Shown here piece by piece: positions 1 to 5,388 of a stretch of 5,599 nucleotides of DNA. The first letter of the stretch is position 1, and every line of letters begins with the position of its first letter. The notes under the pieces were generated by a model. It was not told the DNA's origin and made no database searches. It saw only the letters and a list, made by a program, of their open reading frames with translations. The stretch comes from Thiomicrorhabdus sp. (GTDB lineage Bacteria > Pseudomonadota > Gammaproteobacteria > Thiomicrospirales > Thiomicrospiraceae). The position numbers and the translations under genes were made by a program. The stretch is from assembly GCA_021648185.1 (NCBI GenBank), contig JAKITH010000082.1, forward strand, positions 1 to 5,599, in the 5' to 3' direction.

Positions 1-1
1 A

Positions 2-826
2 GAGATTACCGATAAGAAACCAATAATTATTGTAATTGATGAGCTTGACAGATGCAGACCTGACTACTCAGTTTCTATGCTTGAATATATCAAGCACATT
101 TTCAATATTAATAAGATTCAGTTTATTTTAGTTACAAATACAGAACAATTAAAGTCTTCGGTAAACCACTCATACGGAGCAAGCATCAACGCTCAAAAAT
201 ATCTTGATAAATTTGTATCATATAGTTTCACGCTACCACAGATGATTAATCATCGTGAAGATTATGTATCTGTTGTCCATATGCAAGGCTTGTTAGAAGC
301 TAGCACAGTACTCCAAAATTCTATCCTTGCAAAGCCAGGTATTTTTGAGCTCATAGAAATATTAATTAAAGTTAATCATTTATCATTAAGAGAAGTAGAA
401 ACCTTTGTAAGATATTTAGAGATATATCAAATAGTTACAGAAGATAGCGGGTTGGCAAATAATACAATTTTTGGTTTCGGGTTATTGAGGGTGTTAAGTG
501 TATTCATATTTTGTTTTCATTGCAAGAAAGCCGAAACATTGTCCGGAGGGTCAATCGATTGTCTATTTATATCAGAAATTTTAGGAACGTCGTCATTATT
601 AGATTTAGAGAGCGGTGACCGTGCAAATATTAACGACACCCTTGTTGCTCTATTTCGGGTCGAATCAAAGATGCCAGCAGGGGAGTTTGAAGCATCGTAT
701 GAAAAAAACCGTGAGGCGTGGGTGTATGAAATACGGGGCTTGTTTTCTGGCCCTGGCTTCTCGCTTGGTAGTGAGAAACTGCTAAATATTCTAACTGATA
801 CTATTTATGATTTGAAATTAAGCTAG
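2..826 (+). CDS. KAP family P-loop NTPase, C-terminal part (5' end outside window)
   Basis: The frame is open from base 2 and has no start in the window, so this is the last 274 residues of a longer protein; the ATG at 77 is internal. The fragment opens on a Walker B strand, IIIVIDELDRCRPD (residues 8-21), the KAP signature in which D13-E14 bind Mg and activate water. It continues with a helix, then FILVTNTEQL (sensor-like strand) and an AQKYLDKF...FTLPQ segment typical of KAP NTPases. Walker A must lie upstream. The remaining ~190 residues are helical with one hydrophobic stretch (FGLLRVLSVFIFCF) and are not recognised further. KAP NTPases often occur in prophages, plasmids and anti-phage loci (for example PifA and QatA), so a defence role is possible but is inference. 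The gene is very AT-rich (23 G/C in the 80 bases 101-180) compared with the permease genes at the right, which suggests transfer. It converges on the 875-1402 gene. Confidence 0.8.
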   Translation, partial: EITDKKPIIIVIDELDRCRPDYSVSMLEYIKHIFNINKIQFILVTNTEQLKSSVNHSYGASINAQKYLDKFVSYSFTLPQMINHREDYVSVVHMQGLLEASTVLQNSILAKPGIFELIEILIKVNHLSLREVETFVRYLEIYQIVTEDSGLANNTIFGFGLLRVLSVFIFCFHCKKAETLSGGSIDCLFISEILGTSSLLDLESGDRANINDTLVALFRVESKMPAGEFEASYEKNREAWVYEIRGLFSGPGFSLGSEKLLNILTDTIYDLKLS

Positions 827-842
827 TATGATGCAGTCAATA

Positions 843-867
843 AAGACCTTGTATTGTCTTATTTTTT
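843..867 (+). terminator. Weak intrinsic terminator candidate for the KAP gene
   Basis: AAGAC (843-847) and GTCTT (856-860) form a 5-bp stem with an 8-nt loop, followed by A and six T (862-867). It lies between the stops of two convergent genes. The stem is short and AT-rich, so termination strength is doubtful. On the minus strand the same stem has only a poor T tract. Confidence 0.35.
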
Positions 868-874
868 CATGCCC

Positions 875-1402
875 TTAATAAAGCGGAATACCAAAATGAA
901 TGCCGACTTTGTAGTGCTGTTTCTCTGGTGTTTTAGAGTAACCTATCACAGGACCATAGTGAAAGTGCTCACCTTCAAATAGGTAACTTGCTTCAATGTG
1001 GGTGGCTCTGCTTGACTCCCAATCTCCTTCATGATCTGCCCACTCAATGCCTTGAGAGAGTGTCACCGTCAGTTTGTCTGTGGGGTGTGCCGCAACGGAC
1101 AGCATGGCGCCAAAATGGTTTTCAGACGCTAAGATGGTCTCAACCCCCGCACCAATTGAAAAATACCGTTGAATCCCTTGGCCAGAAAGTCGTTTCATAA
1201 TATGAACGTGCAGGCTGGTTCCATCTATTTTTTCCTCTTCTAAACGTGCATAGCCAATGGAAAGTCCAAGCTCTATATCACTGTGTGCATGACTCTCATG
1301 AGAGGAGCTTTCCTCTTGAGAGTAGGCAAGCGTGGTTAGGCTTACCCAGCTAATGACAACATAAAAGCAAGTTTTAATGAGAAAGGGGAGGGGGGTGTTC
1401 AT
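875..1402 (-). CDS. His-rich exported protein, probable outer-membrane beta-barrel
   Basis: This is a 175-residue protein of unrecognised function. The start is ATG at 1402, because AAGGA lies 10 nt upstream and the protein then begins with a normal signal peptide: MNTPLPFLIK, a hydrophobic run to about residue 25, and likely cleavage near AYS|QEE (28/29). A longer reading from 1471 has no ribosome site and would put 23 extra residues before the signal. The mature part starts with a Ser/His-rich segment (ESSSHESHAHSD). It then shows alternating polar/hydrophobic strands rich in Gly and aromatics (IELGLSIGYARL, YFSIGAGVETILA, HFHYGPVIGYSK) and ends on a Gly/aromatic strand, FGIPLY. That pattern fits a small outer-membrane barrel. 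About 13 histidines are spread through the mature chain, so metal binding is possible but unproven. It is transcribed away from the EF-hand gene and towards the KAP gene. Confidence 0.7.
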   Translation of the reverse strand: MNTPLPFLIKTCFYVVISWVSLTTLAYSQEESSSHESHAHSDIELGLSIGYARLEEEKIDGTSLHVHIMKRLSGQGIQRYFSIGAGVETILASENHFGAMLSVAAHPTDKLTVTLSQGIEWADHEGDWESSRATHIEASYLFEGEHFHYGPVIGYSKTPEKQHYKVGIHFGIPLY

Positions 1403-1412
1403 TTGCCATATT

Positions 1413-1417
1413 TCCTT
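1413..1417 (-). promoter_or_regulatory. Ribosome binding site fixing the start at 1402
   Basis: Read on the minus strand this is AAGGA, 10 nt before ATG 1402. The upstream ATG at 1471 is preceded by AAAAAACATTAA with no Shine-Dalgarno match, so the shorter start is preferred. An A8 run (1416-1423) overlaps the site. Confidence 0.6.
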
Positions 1418-1562
1418 TTTTTTGCGAAGTGTTTTTTTAAAAATGTATTGTAGAGGATGCTTTAAAGACATTTAATGTTTTTTAGATCGTACTTCATTAA
1501 TAAGGAGAGAAAGGGCGGGTTAGATAAAGGATGAACATAGTATTAATGCTTTAAATTGATCA

Positions 1563-1592
1563 TTGAATTGTCTATTTATATTAGTATATACT
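1563..1592 (+). promoter_or_regulatory. Candidate sigma70 promoter with palindrome over the -10, EF-hand gene
   Basis: TTGAAT (1563-1568) is followed after 16 nt by TATATA (1585-1590), or after 18 nt by TATACT (1587-1592). The -10 lies within the perfect 10-bp palindrome AGTATATACT (1583-1592), which could serve as an operator or could be chance in AT-rich DNA. The predicted leader to ATG 1680 is about 80 nt. The 1403-1679 gap separates divergent genes; no convincing promoter was seen for the leftward gene, and nothing else was recognised in the gap. Confidence 0.35.
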
Positions 1593-1668
1593 GAAATTGT
1601 CTTGATTTTATGATGATGACTTATTAGGAGTCTTCGGAGATGATTTAGGCCGTTAAATTAATAAAACT

Positions 1669-1673
1669 GGAGG
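1669..1673 (+). promoter_or_regulatory. Ribosome binding site choosing ATG 1680
   Basis: GGAGG ends 6 nt before ATG 1680. The GTG at 1677 is in frame but only 3 nt away, so ATG 1680 is the better start; the two choices differ by one residue. Confidence 0.7.
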
Positions 1674-1679
1674 TGTGTG

Positions 1680-2036
1680 ATGAAAAAAGCAACATATATA
1701 GGTGTGTTTTTAAGCGTGGCCTTAGTACCGTTGGCAACGTATGCGGGTGGAATTCCTGATCGTGGTCCCATTCCATTTGAGGCTTATGATCAAGATGGCA
1801 GTGGAATGATTAGCCAACAGGAATTTACCTTTATTAAGGCAGAACGGCAGGCGAAGAGGCAGGCTGAAGGGCGACCTATGAGAGGAGCGTCTAATTCACC
1901 TTCTTTTGGTACGTTTGATTCCAACTCTGATGGTCAGATTAGTCGAGATGAATTGCAGGCTGGACAACGTGCGCAAATGGAAAAAAGGCGTTCTATGGGG
2001 GGCGGAATGGGCTCTGGGCAAGGTATGAGAATGTAA
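1680..2036 (+). CDS. Periplasmic two-EF-hand calcium-binding protein
   Basis: This is a 118-residue exported protein. The signal peptide is MKKATYIGVFLSVALVPLA with probable cleavage at ATYA|GG (22/23). Two complete 12-residue EF-hand loops are visible. Loop 1 is D37-Q-D39-G-S41-G-M-I-S45-Q-Q-E48 and loop 2 is D80-S-N82-S-D84-G-Q-I-S88-R-D-E91. Each has ligands at positions 1, 3, 5 and 9 and Glu at 12, so both should bind Ca2+. A basic Arg/Lys/Gln linker (about 53-70) separates them, and the tail is rich in Gly and Met (GGGMGSGQGMRM). Small secreted EF-hand proteins of this kind are common in Proteobacteria, with generally unknown function; calcium sensing or buffering in the periplasm is inference. 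The gene appears monocistronic, with its own candidate promoter and two hairpin/T-tract signals downstream. Confidence 0.85.
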   Translation: MKKATYIGVFLSVALVPLATYAGGIPDRGPIPFEAYDQDGSGMISQQEFTFIKAERQAKRQAEGRPMRGASNSPSFGTFDSNSDGQISRDELQAGQRAQMEKRRSMGGGMGSGQGMRM

Positions 2037-2044
2037 AAAAATAA

Positions 2045-2086
2045 CCTTCTTTTTCAAACGGTATAGGAAGAAGGCTTAAGTTTTTT
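2045..2086 (+). terminator. First hairpin/T-tract after the EF-hand gene (weak)
   Basis: CCTTCTT (2045-2051) pairs with AAGAAGG (2068-2074), and a T6 run lies at 2081-2086 after a 6-nt gap. The large loop and the gap before the T tract make it a poor terminator on its own. A palindrome, TTTACGTAAA (2084-2093), overlaps the end. Confidence 0.35.
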
Positions 2087-2111
2087 ACGTAAATATTATG
2101 ATGTAGCACTC

Positions 2112-2142
2112 TAGAGAGAGGGATCTCCTCTCTCTATTTTTT
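2112..2142 (+). terminator. Strong intrinsic terminator, EF-hand transcript
   Basis: TAGAGAGAGG (2112-2121) and CCTCTCTCTA (2127-2136) form a perfect 10-bp stem with a 5-nt loop, immediately followed by six T (2137-2142). This is a textbook Rho-independent terminator on the plus strand. It insulates the downstream fccA/fccB operon from the EF-hand gene. Confidence 0.88.
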
Positions 2143-2164
2143 ATCCGTGCACCCTTTCGTGCAA

Positions 2165-2232
2165 AGGTCTCTTATCAGGACAAATGTCCTAAAACTCCGT
2201 TTAGACCTATCCAGTAGGGGCTTTTGTCCTGA
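2165..2232. promoter_or_regulatory. Nested inverted-repeat cluster upstream of the sulfide dehydrogenase operon
   Basis: Three overlapping symmetries lie in 68 bp. AGGTCT (2165-2170) is inverted as AGACCT (2203-2208). Inside it is a tight palindrome, AGGACA-AA-TGTCCT (2177-2190). TCAGGACAAA (2175-2184) is also perfectly inverted as TTTGTCCTGA (2223-2232), so TGTCCT occurs twice, 40 bp apart. The cluster sits just upstream of the predicted -10 at 2255, so it is more likely a set of protein-binding half-sites than an RNA leader. The binding protein is unknown. A small adjacent hairpin, CCTTT/AAAGG (2153-2167), precedes it. The 2037-2328 gap otherwise holds the two terminators and the promoter; no coding sequence was seen there. 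Confidence 0.45.
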
Positions 2233-2251
2233 ATCTCTTTAGTTCGTTCTT

Positions 2252-2260
2252 TGTTATACT
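2252..2260 (+). promoter_or_regulatory. Extended -10 promoter candidate for the fccA-fccB operon
   Basis: TGTTATACT fits the extended -10 form TGn-TATAAT, with the hexamer TATACT at 2255-2260. No good -35 lies at the usual spacing, which fits an activator-dependent or extended -10 promoter. Transcription would start near 2267 with a leader of about 60 nt. The repeat cluster at 2165-2232 would then lie at roughly -100 to -35. Confidence 0.45.
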
Positions 2261-2328
2261 TTTTCTTGTTTAGAGGCTTTTTGTACCATGAGGTCTCTTA
2301 TTGATATTTAAAAAGGAGTAGGTAAAAA

Positions 2329-2688
2329 ATGACTTTTCATAAGTGGGCTCTCATTCCGAGTATCGTTGTATTGTTGTCTTTAACAGCGTGCATTGATGGC
2401 ATTGGTACTGAAGGGGATGATGATGACGATGATGATTATTCTAGGGTAGAGGTGTATATTCCTGTGGCACAGTACACGCCAGTAACAGGAAGGTTGTTAG
2501 CTTCTCAATGCGCGCAGTGTCATGGCACTAATGGGTATTCGGTAAATAGCTGGGATCGTTTGGTGGGCAGTGATGATATTGCTAGAGAGATGTATGAGTA
2601 CAGTACGGCCCATATTATGGGTGCTCAAACAATTGGGTACACTCCGTCTGAGATCAGTGAAGTTTCTTACTATTTTTTAACGCAGTAA
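2329..2688 (+). CDS. fccA: Lipid-anchored monohaem cytochrome c, FccA-like subunit of sulfide dehydrogenase
   Basis: This 119-residue protein is the likely electron-accepting subunit for the FccB flavoprotein encoded 26 nt downstream. The ribosome site AGGAG (2314-2318) is 10 nt from the ATG. A lipoprotein signal ends in the lipobox LTAC with lipidated C21. The +2 residue is Ile, not Asp, so no inner-membrane retention signal is evident. Next comes a run of seven Asp (30-36), then a cytochrome c fold with haem motif CAQCH (61-65) and a probable distal ligand, M97, in HIMGAQTIGYTPSEI. The last part resembles the IMGR...KGYS segment of the first haem domain of Allochromatium FccA, as recalled. 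Only one haem motif is present, so it corresponds to the monohaem form rather than the ~175-residue dihaem form. The symbol rests on context plus this local similarity; other c-type electron carriers remain possible. Confidence 0.75.
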   Translation: MTFHKWALIPSIVVLLSLTACIDGIGTEGDDDDDDDYSRVEVYIPVAQYTPVTGRLLASQCAQCHGTNGYSVNSWDRLVGSDDIAREMYEYSTAHIMGAQTIGYTPSEISEVSYYFLTQ

Positions 2689-2714
2689 TAAGGTTTTAAT
2701 ACAGGAATAGAAAA

Positions 2715-3977
2715 ATGAATACAAATTTATCAAGAAGAACCTTATTGAAAGCACTTGGGTTGGGATCTTTAGCATACCTTGCACCAATGACATCCGCTTT
2801 AGCAAATACGAATCCCAAGGTGGTTGTCGTTGGGGGTGGTTTTGCTGGAGCTACGGCGGTTAAGTATTTAAAAAGATGGGGAGGGCTGAGTGTTGATGTG
2901 ACACTGATTGAACCGAATGCGACTTATCATTCACCGATTTTAAGTAATTTGGTATTAAACGGTCAAAAAACGACGTCGAGCTTGCAGTTTAACTACAGTA
3001 CGCACCAAAATAAATACGGTGTTAATGTTGTGAATGATCGTGTATTGAGTATTGATAAGCTGAATCAAGAGGTATTGTTAAGCGGTGGGGCAACGATCTC
3101 TTATGATAAATTAGTTCTAGCACCTGGAATTGACTTTATTCCGATAGCAGGGCTTGATTTTAATAAAGTACCTCATGCTTGGCAGGGTGGGGAGGGCATT
3201 GATTTATTAAAATCTCAAATAGAGACTATGGTGGATGGTGACGATTTTGTGATGACCATTCCAAAAGCACCATTTCGCTGTCCTCCAGGGCCTTATGAGC
3301 GTGCTTGTGTGGTGGCAGACTACTTAAAAAATGTGAAAGGTTTTGCCAGTTCTCGAGTGATTGTGTTGGATGAAAATCCTGACATTATTATTGAAACTGC
3401 AATGTTTCATGCACAGTTTGCGGGGTATGGCATTGATTATCGCCCGAGTAGTAGAGTTATTACGGTTAATTCGGATACGAAGCAGGTGGATTTTGATGAG
3501 AATGGCACCCTCACTTCTTTAACACCAAAAGTGTTGAATGTGATTCCTAATCAAAAAGCCGCTCAGCTTCTATTTGATGCTGGGCTTGTGATTGGTAATT
3601 GGGCACCGGTAAACCCATTGAGTTATGAGTCAACGCTGGATGCTAATATTCATGTTATTGGTGATTCACAAGGAACTGGACAGCCCAAGGCTGGGCATAT
3701 TGGTAACTCTGAAGCGAAGGTGTGTGCCGATGCGGTGTTACGCATTTTGAATAACTTGGCGCCTGACCCAGCCCCTAAAACAAACTCGGCATGTTATAGT
3801 CCAGTCTCTCGCACAGCGGCCTCATGGCTTTCTGCGGTATATGAATATAATCCCACAACGAAAGAGATGCAGTTGGTGGCGGGTGCAGGATATCCTAAAT
3901 CACAATACCCAACCACCAACCATTATTGGGATATGTTTAATTGGTCAGGTAATCTTTTTGCTGATACGTTTAACTGA
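2715..3977 (+). CDS. fccB: Sulfide dehydrogenase flavoprotein subunit (FccB/SoxF-like), Tat-exported
   Basis: This 420-residue flavoprotein should oxidise sulfide in the periplasm and reduce the partner cytochrome. AGGA lies 8 nt before the ATG. The Tat signal SRRTLLKA (6-13) precedes a hydrophobic stretch and a likely cut at ALA|N (30/31). An FAD dinucleotide-binding strand follows (VVVVGGGFAGA, 36-46), ending at E66 in LIEPN. Family landmarks seen are LAPGI (135-139), PHAW (153-156), FRCPPGPYERA (187-197), HVIGD (313-317) and C-terminal ADTF. The two cysteines expected to form the redox disulfide are present (C189 and C360 in ACYSP). The FAD-linking Cys of the Allochromatium enzyme (YYTCYLSN) is replaced by Pro74 in YHSPILSN, so the flavin is probably not thioether-linked there. 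Extra cysteines C198 and C337 occur. Substrate is inferred from the family; a related thiol or sulfane oxidoreductase cannot be excluded. The 3' end overlaps the opposing gene by 8 bp. Confidence 0.85.
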   Translation: MNTNLSRRTLLKALGLGSLAYLAPMTSALANTNPKVVVVGGGFAGATAVKYLKRWGGLSVDVTLIEPNATYHSPILSNLVLNGQKTTSSLQFNYSTHQNKYGVNVVNDRVLSIDKLNQEVLLSGGATISYDKLVLAPGIDFIPIAGLDFNKVPHAWQGGEGIDLLKSQIETMVDGDDFVMTIPKAPFRCPPGPYERACVVADYLKNVKGFASSRVIVLDENPDIIIETAMFHAQFAGYGIDYRPSSRVITVNSDTKQVDFDENGTLTSLTPKVLNVIPNQKAAQLLFDAGLVIGNWAPVNPLSYESTLDANIHVIGDSQGTGQPKAGHIGNSEAKVCADAVLRILNNLAPDPAPKTNSACYSPVSRTAASWLSAVYEYNPTTKEMQLVAGAGYPKSQYPTTNHYWDMFNWSGNLFADTFN

Positions 3978-4473
3978 TAATTAATAGATCCTCAAAAAAG
4001 TACGCAACCAATTCATGCCGGCCTGATAAGCCGGCTTTTTTGTATAGGTTTGAGGCATGTTGTCGAACGGTTTTCTCTTTTGTCTCACGCACTTGAGCAA
4101 TCTCTTCAAGCGTTAATCCCTTTAGTAACAACAAGGCGATCTCTTTTTCGCTCTGTGTTAATTGCCATGTTTGGAACTGTTCTTGAATGATTTTAGACAG
4201 TTCTCCCATGAGTTTTTGTGTCTTTTTTTGACTTTGACTGAGTTTTTTTCGAGTGGTTTTAAGGCTTTGTTTTACTTTGAGTAGATGGCGTTTTTGGCGT
4301 CTGTCCCAGGTTAACAGTAGACTAAAAGCGACCAAGGCGATGAGGCTCATAATGGCTTCAATGATAATGTGAGCATTAAGTTGCCCCATTCCCTCTAAGT
4401 CCATTAATATGTCAGTAAAGGAAATTATAAAAATTAAGCCGTAGCCGAGCAGTGAAAATTGCGTTCGAGTCAT
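3970..4473 (-). CDS. Membrane-anchored LuxR-type transcriptional regulator
   Basis: This is a 167-residue protein. Two hydrophobic helices come first (about 7-25 and 35-54), separated by a short polar loop. A strongly basic, Lys/Gln-rich coiled-coil-like linker follows (about 57-100), then a GerE/LuxR HTH domain (103-164). The HTH shows LTQSEKEIALLLLKGLTLEEI, then KTVRQHASNLYKKAGLSGRHEL, matching the family pattern LTxxExEV...GxxxxEIA...TVxxHxxxxxxKxxxxxR. There is no receiver or autoinducer domain, so any signal would be sensed at the membrane or through a partner. The gene starts 27 nt after the permease stop on the same strand with only a weak ribosome site (AGAGA, 7-nt spacing), and no terminator lies between, so co-transcription with the metal transporter is likely. 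It converges on fccB. Its target is unknown. No terminator was seen after its stop, so its transcript may run antisense into fccB. Confidence 0.82.
   Translation of the reverse strand: MTRTQFSLLGYGLIFIISFTDILMDLEGMGQLNAHIIIEAIMSLIALVAFSLLLTWDRRQKRHLLKVKQSLKTTRKKLSQSQKKTQKLMGELSKIIQEQFQTWQLTQSEKEIALLLLKGLTLEEIAQVRETKEKTVRQHASNLYKKAGLSGRHELVAYFFEDLLIIS
4017..4041 (+). terminator. Intrinsic terminator of the fccA-fccB operon, inside the opposing HTH gene
   Basis: GCCGGC (4017-4022) and GCCGGC (4030-4035) form a 6-bp all-GC stem with a 7-nt loop, followed at once by six T (4036-4041). It lies 40 nt after the fccB stop and on the plus strand only. On the minus strand the same bases encode KKAGLSGRH of the LuxR-type HTH domain, so one stretch serves as terminator for one gene and codons for the other. 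Confidence 0.82.
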
Positions 4474-4500
4474 GAAATAATCTCTTTTTTTGAGGCTAAA

Positions 4501-5388
4501 TTATACGGGATTTAATCGGCGGTTATGGCGTTTTTGGAGTTGTAATGCTAAGACGGTTAAAAAGAGTAAAACGCCTGAACACACTGCAATGGAGGCCGAA
4601 ATAGAGCTGTCGAGTTGATACGCAAGGGTGTAGCCAATCGCCACTGAGGCTTGTGAATAAGCTACGGCCAGCCACAGCATGGTTTTGAGTGATTTGGCGA
4701 CCAAGTAAGCACTGCTGGCGGGAATGACCAGCAGGGCAACCACGAGTATCGCGCCTACGGCATCAAAGGAGGCGACGGTGGTCATGGAGACCAGCGTCAT
4801 TAAAAAGTAGTGCCAAAAGACAATATTGATGCCCAATGAAAGCGCGAGTTTGGGGTGAAACGCCACGGTTTGCAAACGGTTAAAAGACACGATAATACTG
4901 ACCAGTACAATCACAAACACCACCGCAATCGCCCAGAAGGCTCTGGGGCCGATTTCAAAACCATCTTCTAAATTTTCTCCCCCCCCTATGTGCAATGTAT
5001 CGAAGGGAATAAAGGCGATTTCGCCGTATAAAACACACTCTTGATCGATGTCTATTTGCCCAGTGTACAGTGACACTAAAATCACCCCTATGGCAAAAAA
5101 TAGGGTAAACACAATGCCAATGCTGGCATCGCTTTGCAGTTTTCCCACACGATTTAGCGTGTCGCTAAGCCAAGCGGTGAGCAAACCAATAATGACCGCA
5201 CCGCCCAACATAATCGGCAATGCACGGCTGTCGGTGATGAGGTAGGCCAGTACAATGCCAAGCAGTACCGAGTGGCTGATGGCATCGCCCATTAAGGCTT
5301 GACGGCGCAAAATTAAAAACACACCCACTAAGGCACAGGCAGCGGCAACCAGTGAGGCGGTGGCTAAAATCCAAATATCGTTGATCAA
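4501..5388 (-). CDS. Metal ABC transporter permease, ABC-3 family (TroD/MntB/ZnuB-like)
   Basis: This 295-residue inner-membrane permease belongs to a Mn/Zn/Fe importer. Family landmarks are GDAISHSVLLGI (34-45), SDASIGIVFTLFFAIGVIL (86-104), LYGEIAF (120-126), AVGAILVVALLVIPASSAYL (210-229) and SVAIGYTLAYQLDSS (248-262). About eight hydrophobic helices are visible. The metal cannot be told from the permease alone. The start is TTG at 5388, with GGAG 5 nt upstream. TTG overlaps the stop of the preceding gene in a TTGA tetranucleotide (5385-5388), indicating translational coupling. The loop at 132-146 contains GGGENL, encoded by a G8 tract that nearly copies the sequence at its own start site. 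The gene is more GC-rich than the left of the window. An ATPase and a solute-binding protein are expected beyond the right edge. TroD is the closest functional analogue by position, but no symbol is given because the metal is unknown. Confidence 0.88.
   Translation of the reverse strand: MINDIWILATASLVAAACALVGVFLILRRQALMGDAISHSVLLGIVLAYLITDSRALPIMLGGAVIIGLLTAWLSDTLNRVGKLQSDASIGIVFTLFFAIGVILVSLYTGQIDIDQECVLYGEIAFIPFDTLHIGGGENLEDGFEIGPRAFWAIAVVFVIVLVSIIVSFNRLQTVAFHPKLALSLGINIVFWHYFLMTLVSMTTVASFDAVGAILVVALLVIPASSAYLVAKSLKTMLWLAVAYSQASVAIGYTLAYQLDSSISASIAVCSGVLLFLTVLALQLQKRHNRRLNPV

Larger units (their letters stand above)
2165..2301. repeat. 11-bp direct repeat flanking the fccA promoter region
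   Basis: AGGTCTCTTAT occurs at 2165-2175 and again at 2291-2301, 126 bp apart and in the same orientation. The second copy lies in the predicted leader just before the fccA ribosome site. It may be a repeated binding site or a chance match. Confidence 0.35.

Noticed and set aside
988..1200. Plus-strand open frame of 70 codons
   Set aside because: It lies wholly inside the minus-strand exported-protein gene, has no ribosome site, and its product has no recognisable feature.
1403..1471. Longer start for the His-rich protein at ATG 1471
   Set aside because: No Shine-Dalgarno before 1471, and the extra residues would sit in front of a complete signal peptide. ATG 1402 has AAGGA at good spacing.
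1556..1569. Possible FNR/CRP-like site, TTGATCATTGAATT
   Set aside because: The right half does not match ATCAA at the required spacing, so it is not an FNR box; the TGATCA core is a common 6-mer.
2165..2232. Riboswitch or RNA thermometer reading of the repeat cluster
   Set aside because: The best promoter lies downstream at 2252-2260, so the cluster is probably not transcribed with fccA, and no known riboswitch core was recognised.
5048..5245. Plus-strand open frame of 65 codons
   Set aside because: It is antisense to conserved ABC-3 permease sequence and has no supporting features.
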